The translations under genes were made by a program, and so were the position numbers. DNA of 9,502 nucleotides from Planctomycetes bacterium SM23_32 (GTDB taxonomy: Bacteria; Planctomycetota; Brocadiia; SM23-32), in contig LJUE01000078.1 in the NCBI GenBank assembly GCA_001303885.1, positions 1 through 9,502 of the forward strand, given 5' to 3'. Shown piece after piece: positions 7,579-9,502 of this stretch. Position 1 is the stretch's first letter. Every line of letters starts with the position of its first letter. Under the pieces are notes generated by a model. It saw nothing but the letters and a program-made list of their open reading frames with translations. It was not told where the DNA came from and did not search any database.

Positions 7579-8460
7579 TCACACCTCCTGTTCGAGGACG
7601 CCCAGCGACCGCCAGTCAGCCGTGCCGAGCCCGGCCTCCTCGGCGTTCTCGACGAAGCCGATGTCCCCGGGCCCGAAACCGAACATGTGGCTCCCGTAGG
7701 CGTCCACAGCCACGGGGTCGCGGCTGGCCACGACGCGGCGGGCGCCCTCGCGCGAATTGTCCACGTCCTCCAGCGTGCCGCCGGTCGGCCCGTGGGTGCG
7801 CAGCACGCGGTAGCAGTCCATCACGGTCAGGTCAACGCGGATGACGCGGTGCAGGTCGGGCATCTTGCGGTGTATCTGCGGATGGAGCCGGCCGCGGTCG
7901 CCGGCCACCATGCCGAAGGCGTTCTTCAGGCCGATGCTGAGGCGGCTGGTGCCGTGGTCCTTCAGGATGGGCACGTTGATGAGCACGTCGCAGAGGTCGG
8001 CGTCAATAAACTCGCGGCAGAAGGGCCAGCTCTCCAGCTCGTAGCCGCCGGGGACGGGCAGCTCCACGGCGCGGGAGCGGTCCACGTAGGGCGCTTCCGC
8101 CCCCGCCGCGGCGGCGGCCTCGGCGATGCCGCTCGCCCCGTAGGAGCGGGACGGGTCCTTGGCGATAGTGTTGTCCATCACCCGCACGCTGCCGGCGCCG
8201 GCCTCCCGGCACATCTCCACCAGCGCGGCCACCACCCACGGGTTCGTGTTGGCAGCCATCTCGGGCCCCCAGACCCAGGCGATGTTCGGCTTGATGACCA
8301 CGCTGTCGCCTGGCTGCACCAGCTTGTCCATCCCGCCGAGCGCCCCGACGGCGCGGCGCGTCATGCGCATGACGACGGCCCGCTCGTCGGCGCTGCGGGC
8401 GGCGTCGCCGTGGACGACGGCGATGGAGCACCTTCGAGCCCGGCGCCACGGGCTTGTCAA
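7579..8460 (-). CDS. DUF362 domain protein, start disturbed at junction with upstream gene
   Basis: A 293-residue frame belonging to the DUF362 family, which has no settled biochemical role. Family landmarks seen: GDSVVIKPN (51-59), NTNPWVVAAL (71-80), MDNT (95-98), LINVPILKDHGTS (160-172), LKNAFGMVAGDRGRLH (178-193), DLTVMDCYRVL (210-220), GPTGG (224-228), and RRVVASRDPVAVDAYG (241-256). There is no cysteine cluster, so the ferredoxin-like iron-sulphur domain found in some members is absent. No signal peptide is visible. The C-terminus looks complete. The start does not: homology begins about residue 12 (SIAVVHGD), the only upstream start is a TTG at 8460 directly after a TGA, without a Shine-Dalgarno sequence, and the first 11 residues look like out-of-frame tRNA-binding domain sequence. 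The next start, ATG at 8370, would lose the first strand. It is followed 25 bases later by the ankyrin protein gene. Confidence 0.88.
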   Translation of the reverse strand: MTSPWRRARRCSIAVVHGDAARSADERAVVMRMTRRAVGALGGMDKLVQPGDSVVIKPNIAWVWGPEMAANTNPWVVAALVEMCREAGAGSVRVMDNTIAKDPSRSYGASGIAEAAAAAGAEAPYVDRSRAVELPVPGGYELESWPFCREFIDADLCDVLINVPILKDHGTSRLSIGLKNAFGMVAGDRGRLHPQIHRKMPDLHRVIRVDLTVMDCYRVLRTHGPTGGTLEDVDNSREGARRVVASRDPVAVDAYGSHMFGFGPGDIGFVENAEEAGLGTADWRSLGVLEQEV

Positions 8461-8746
8461 TCGTCAGCACGGACACGACCTCGCCCTCCTGGGCGGCCAG
8501 CAGCATGCCGTTGCTCTCGACGCCGCGCAGCCGCGCCGGCTCCAAGTTCGTCACGACGACGATGGACATGTCCTGAAGCTCGTCGTTCTCGTAGTAGTCC
8601 TTCAGGCCGGCCACGAGCGTTCGGGGCTCGTCCTCCCCCACGTCCACGCGGATCACCATCAGCTTGTCGGCGCCGGGATGGTCCTCGACCGAAAGCACCT
8701 TGCCGACCTTCATCTCCACCTGCTGGAACTCCTGAAAGCTGATCAC
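8003..8746 (-). CDS. tRNA-binding domain protein (MetRS beta-chain / C-terminal domain type), frame runs on past its natural end
   Basis: The first 106 codons (8746-8429) encode a complete OB-fold tRNA-binding domain of the kind appended to methionyl-tRNA synthetase or made as a free subunit (MetRS beta, Trbp111). Such proteins bind tRNA and help MetRS. Diagnostic segments are ISFQEFQQVEMKVGKVL, HPGADKLMVIRVDVGE, RTLVAGLKDYY, VVVTNLEPARLRGVESNGML and DKPVAPGSKV, the last being the usual C-terminus of this family. GTG at 8746 is chosen because GGGAGGG lies 4 bases upstream and the family normally starts MISF; ATGs at 8773 and 8770 have no Shine-Dalgarno sequence. The frame does not stop after PGSKV: it continues for about 140 Arg-rich codons to 8003, opposite nothing recognisable but inside the DUF362 gene in another frame. 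That tail is almost certainly not native. The real end is probably near 8429. It lies 31 bases downstream of aroB. It could also be CsaA-like, but the C-terminal pattern fits MetRS beta better. Confidence 0.72.
   Translation of the reverse strand: MISFQEFQQVEMKVGKVLSVEDHPGADKLMVIRVDVGEDEPRTLVAGLKDYYENDELQDMSIVVVTNLEPARLRGVESNGMLLAAQEGEVVSVLTIDKPVAPGSKVLHRRRPRRRRPQRRRAGRRHAHDAPRRRGARRDGQAGAARRQRGHQAEHRLGLGARDGCQHEPVGGGRAGGDVPGGRRRQRAGDGQHYRQGPVPLLRGERHRRGRRRGGGGSALRGPLPRRGAARPRRLRAGELALLPRVY
8425..8466 (-). other. Out-of-frame abutment of the tRNA-binding domain and DUF362 reading frames
   Basis: On the minus strand the tRNA-binding frame reads GGC TCG AAG GTG (last expected codon at 8429-8431), then one C, then TCC ATC GCC GTC begins DUF362 homology in the +1 frame. 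Both frames are open between the TGA of the DUF362 frame (8464-8466) and this point. No stop codon ends the first protein here and no normal start begins the second. The likely causes are a small deletion, a one-base indel in a fused gene, or an assembly or read error. Confidence 0.7.
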
Positions 8747-8757
8747 GTCTCCCTCCC
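8747..8757 (-). promoter_or_regulatory. Ribosome binding site that sets the GTG start of the tRNA-binding protein
   Basis: GGGAGGGAGAC lies immediately before the GTG at 8746 on the minus strand. The purine-rich core with 4-5 bases of spacing is the best Shine-Dalgarno match in the window, and it favours the GTG over the two ATGs further upstream. Confidence 0.65.
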
Positions 8758-8777
8758 TGGAGCCTGTCATCAAAGCT

Positions 8778-9502
8778 TTAGGACACGGCCTCGGCGGCCA
8801 CGCGGCGCACCAGGTCCGTCGGCACGCCTTCCTCTTCCACCCACTGGCCGACGTCGCTGAGCAGGACGAAGCGGTTCCGGCCGGTGGTGAACTTCTTGTC
8901 GTGCGCCATGAAGTCCAGGACCTCGTCCACGTCCAGGCCGGCGGCCCTGGTGGGCAGGCCGGCGCGGACGATCAGCTCCTTCAGGCGGTCGCCGACTTCC
9001 GGGTCGCAGAGCCCGCACTCGACCGACAGGGCCGCCGCGGCCGCCATGCCGACCGCGACGGCCTCGCCGTGGGTGAGACGGCCGTCCGCCGCCTTCTCGA
9101 TGGCATGGCCGAGGGTGTGGCCGAAGTTCAGGCAGATGCGCACGCCGGCGCGGTCGCGCTCGTCCTCGCGCACCACGTCGGCCTTCAGTTGCACGCACGT
9201 GGGCACCACCCGCATCAGCGCGCCGGGGTCCAGGCCGACCACGTCCTCAATGGCGCCCTCGAGGAACTGGAACAGGTCGGCATCCAATATGGCGCCGTAC
9301 TTGATGACCTCGGCGACACCCGAACGCACCTCGCGCGCCCCGAGCGTGCGCAGCGTGCCCAGGTCCATGAACACCAGCCGCGGCTGATAGAACGCGCCGA
9401 CCAGGTTCTTGCCCTCCGGCAGGTTAACGGCCGTCTTGCCGCCGACGCTGCTGTCCACGGCGGCCAGCAGCGTGGTGGGGGCCTGCACGTAGGGCACGCC
9501 CC
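8778..9502 (-). CDS. aroB: 3-Dehydroquinate synthase AroB, N-terminus cut by the right window edge
   Basis: AroB converts DAHP to 3-dehydroquinate, the second step of the shikimate pathway, in the cytoplasm using NAD+ and a divalent metal (Zn2+ or Co2+). About 240 codons are visible; the family is about 360 residues, so the N-terminal third, including most of the Rossmann NAD-binding part, lies outside. Seen: VPYVQAPTTLLAAVDSSVGG at the edge (substrate/NAD region), GKNLVGAFYQP, SGVAEVIKYG with the metal-ligand Glu (63rd residue from the GTG at 9497), NFGHTLGHAIE with metal-ligand and catalytic His (127 and 131), and HGEAVAVGM with the third metal-ligand His (143). The 16-residue spacing of the two ligand His is that of the family. 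The DKKFTTGRNRFVLL segment near the C-terminus is also typical. It stops with TAA at 8778-8780. The GTG at 9497 is internal, not a start. It is probably the upstream gene of an operon with the tRNA-binding protein. Confidence 0.97.
   Translation of the reverse strand, partial: GVPYVQAPTTLLAAVDSSVGGKTAVNLPEGKNLVGAFYQPRLVFMDLGTLRTLGAREVRSGVAEVIKYGAILDADLFQFLEGAIEDVVGLDPGALMRVVPTCVQLKADVVREDERDRAGVRICLNFGHTLGHAIEKAADGRLTHGEAVAVGMAAAAALSVECGLCDPEVGDRLKELIVRAGLPTRAAGLDVDEVLDFMAHDKKFTTGRNRFVLLSDVGQWVEEEGVPTDLVRRVAAEAVS

Noticed and set aside
8003..8428. The Arg-rich extension of the tRNA-binding frame as a genuine second domain
   Set aside because: It is the out-of-frame reading of the DUF362 coding region, whose own frame carries strong family motifs. 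The extension is low-complexity and starts exactly where the tRNA-binding fold should end.
1..9502. CRISPR arrays, transposases, tRNAs, attachment sites or phage genes
   Set aside because: Scanning by eye found no short direct-repeat arrays with spacers, no transposase or integrase motifs and no tRNA-like cloverleaf. The only repeats are those encoding the duplicated module and the ankyrin units.

Overview
All recognisable genes in this window lie on the minus strand, so transcription runs from right to left. The DNA is very GC-rich. The arrangement is tight and bacterial. The mix of housekeeping genes (aroB, mfd), a DUF362 protein and a large exported protein combining degenerate helical repeats with ankyrin repeats would suit a high-GC environmental bacterium, perhaps a Planctomycetota-like lineage. 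No marker here fixes the phylum, so that placement is a guess.

Layout in transcription order (right to left): (1) the C-terminal two thirds of aroB, 3-dehydroquinate synthase, entering from the right edge and ending at 8778. (2) A small tRNA-binding protein of the MetRS beta-chain/C-terminal domain type, starting at a GTG at 8746 behind a strong Shine-Dalgarno sequence. (3) A DUF362 protein, 8460-7579. Genes 2 and 3 meet in an abnormal way: the tRNA-binding domain ends in one frame at about 8429 and DUF362 homology begins in another frame at about 8427. There is no stop codon, gap or ordinary start codon between them. (4) A 1502-residue exported protein (7553-3045) with a signal peptide, two tandem copies of a module of about 550 residues, and eleven C-terminal ankyrin repeats. 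(5) A 93-base gap with a good sigma70-type promoter. (6) mfd, the transcription-repair coupling factor, starting at 2951 and running off the left edge with 983 codons visible.

The first four genes are separated by 31 bases or less or abut, and probably form one transcription unit whose promoter lies beyond the right edge. mfd seems to have its own promoter. The housekeeping genes have no evident link to the large repeat protein. That protein is the least ordinary item: its duplicated module begins with a segment of 169 residues that aligns without gaps between copies (99 identities by hand count) and loosely resembles the TolB N-terminal-like domain of bacterial TPR proteins. Its function is unknown.

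No tRNA, rRNA, CRISPR array, insertion sequence or convincing intrinsic terminator was seen. No stretch longer than 300 bases lacks a gene.
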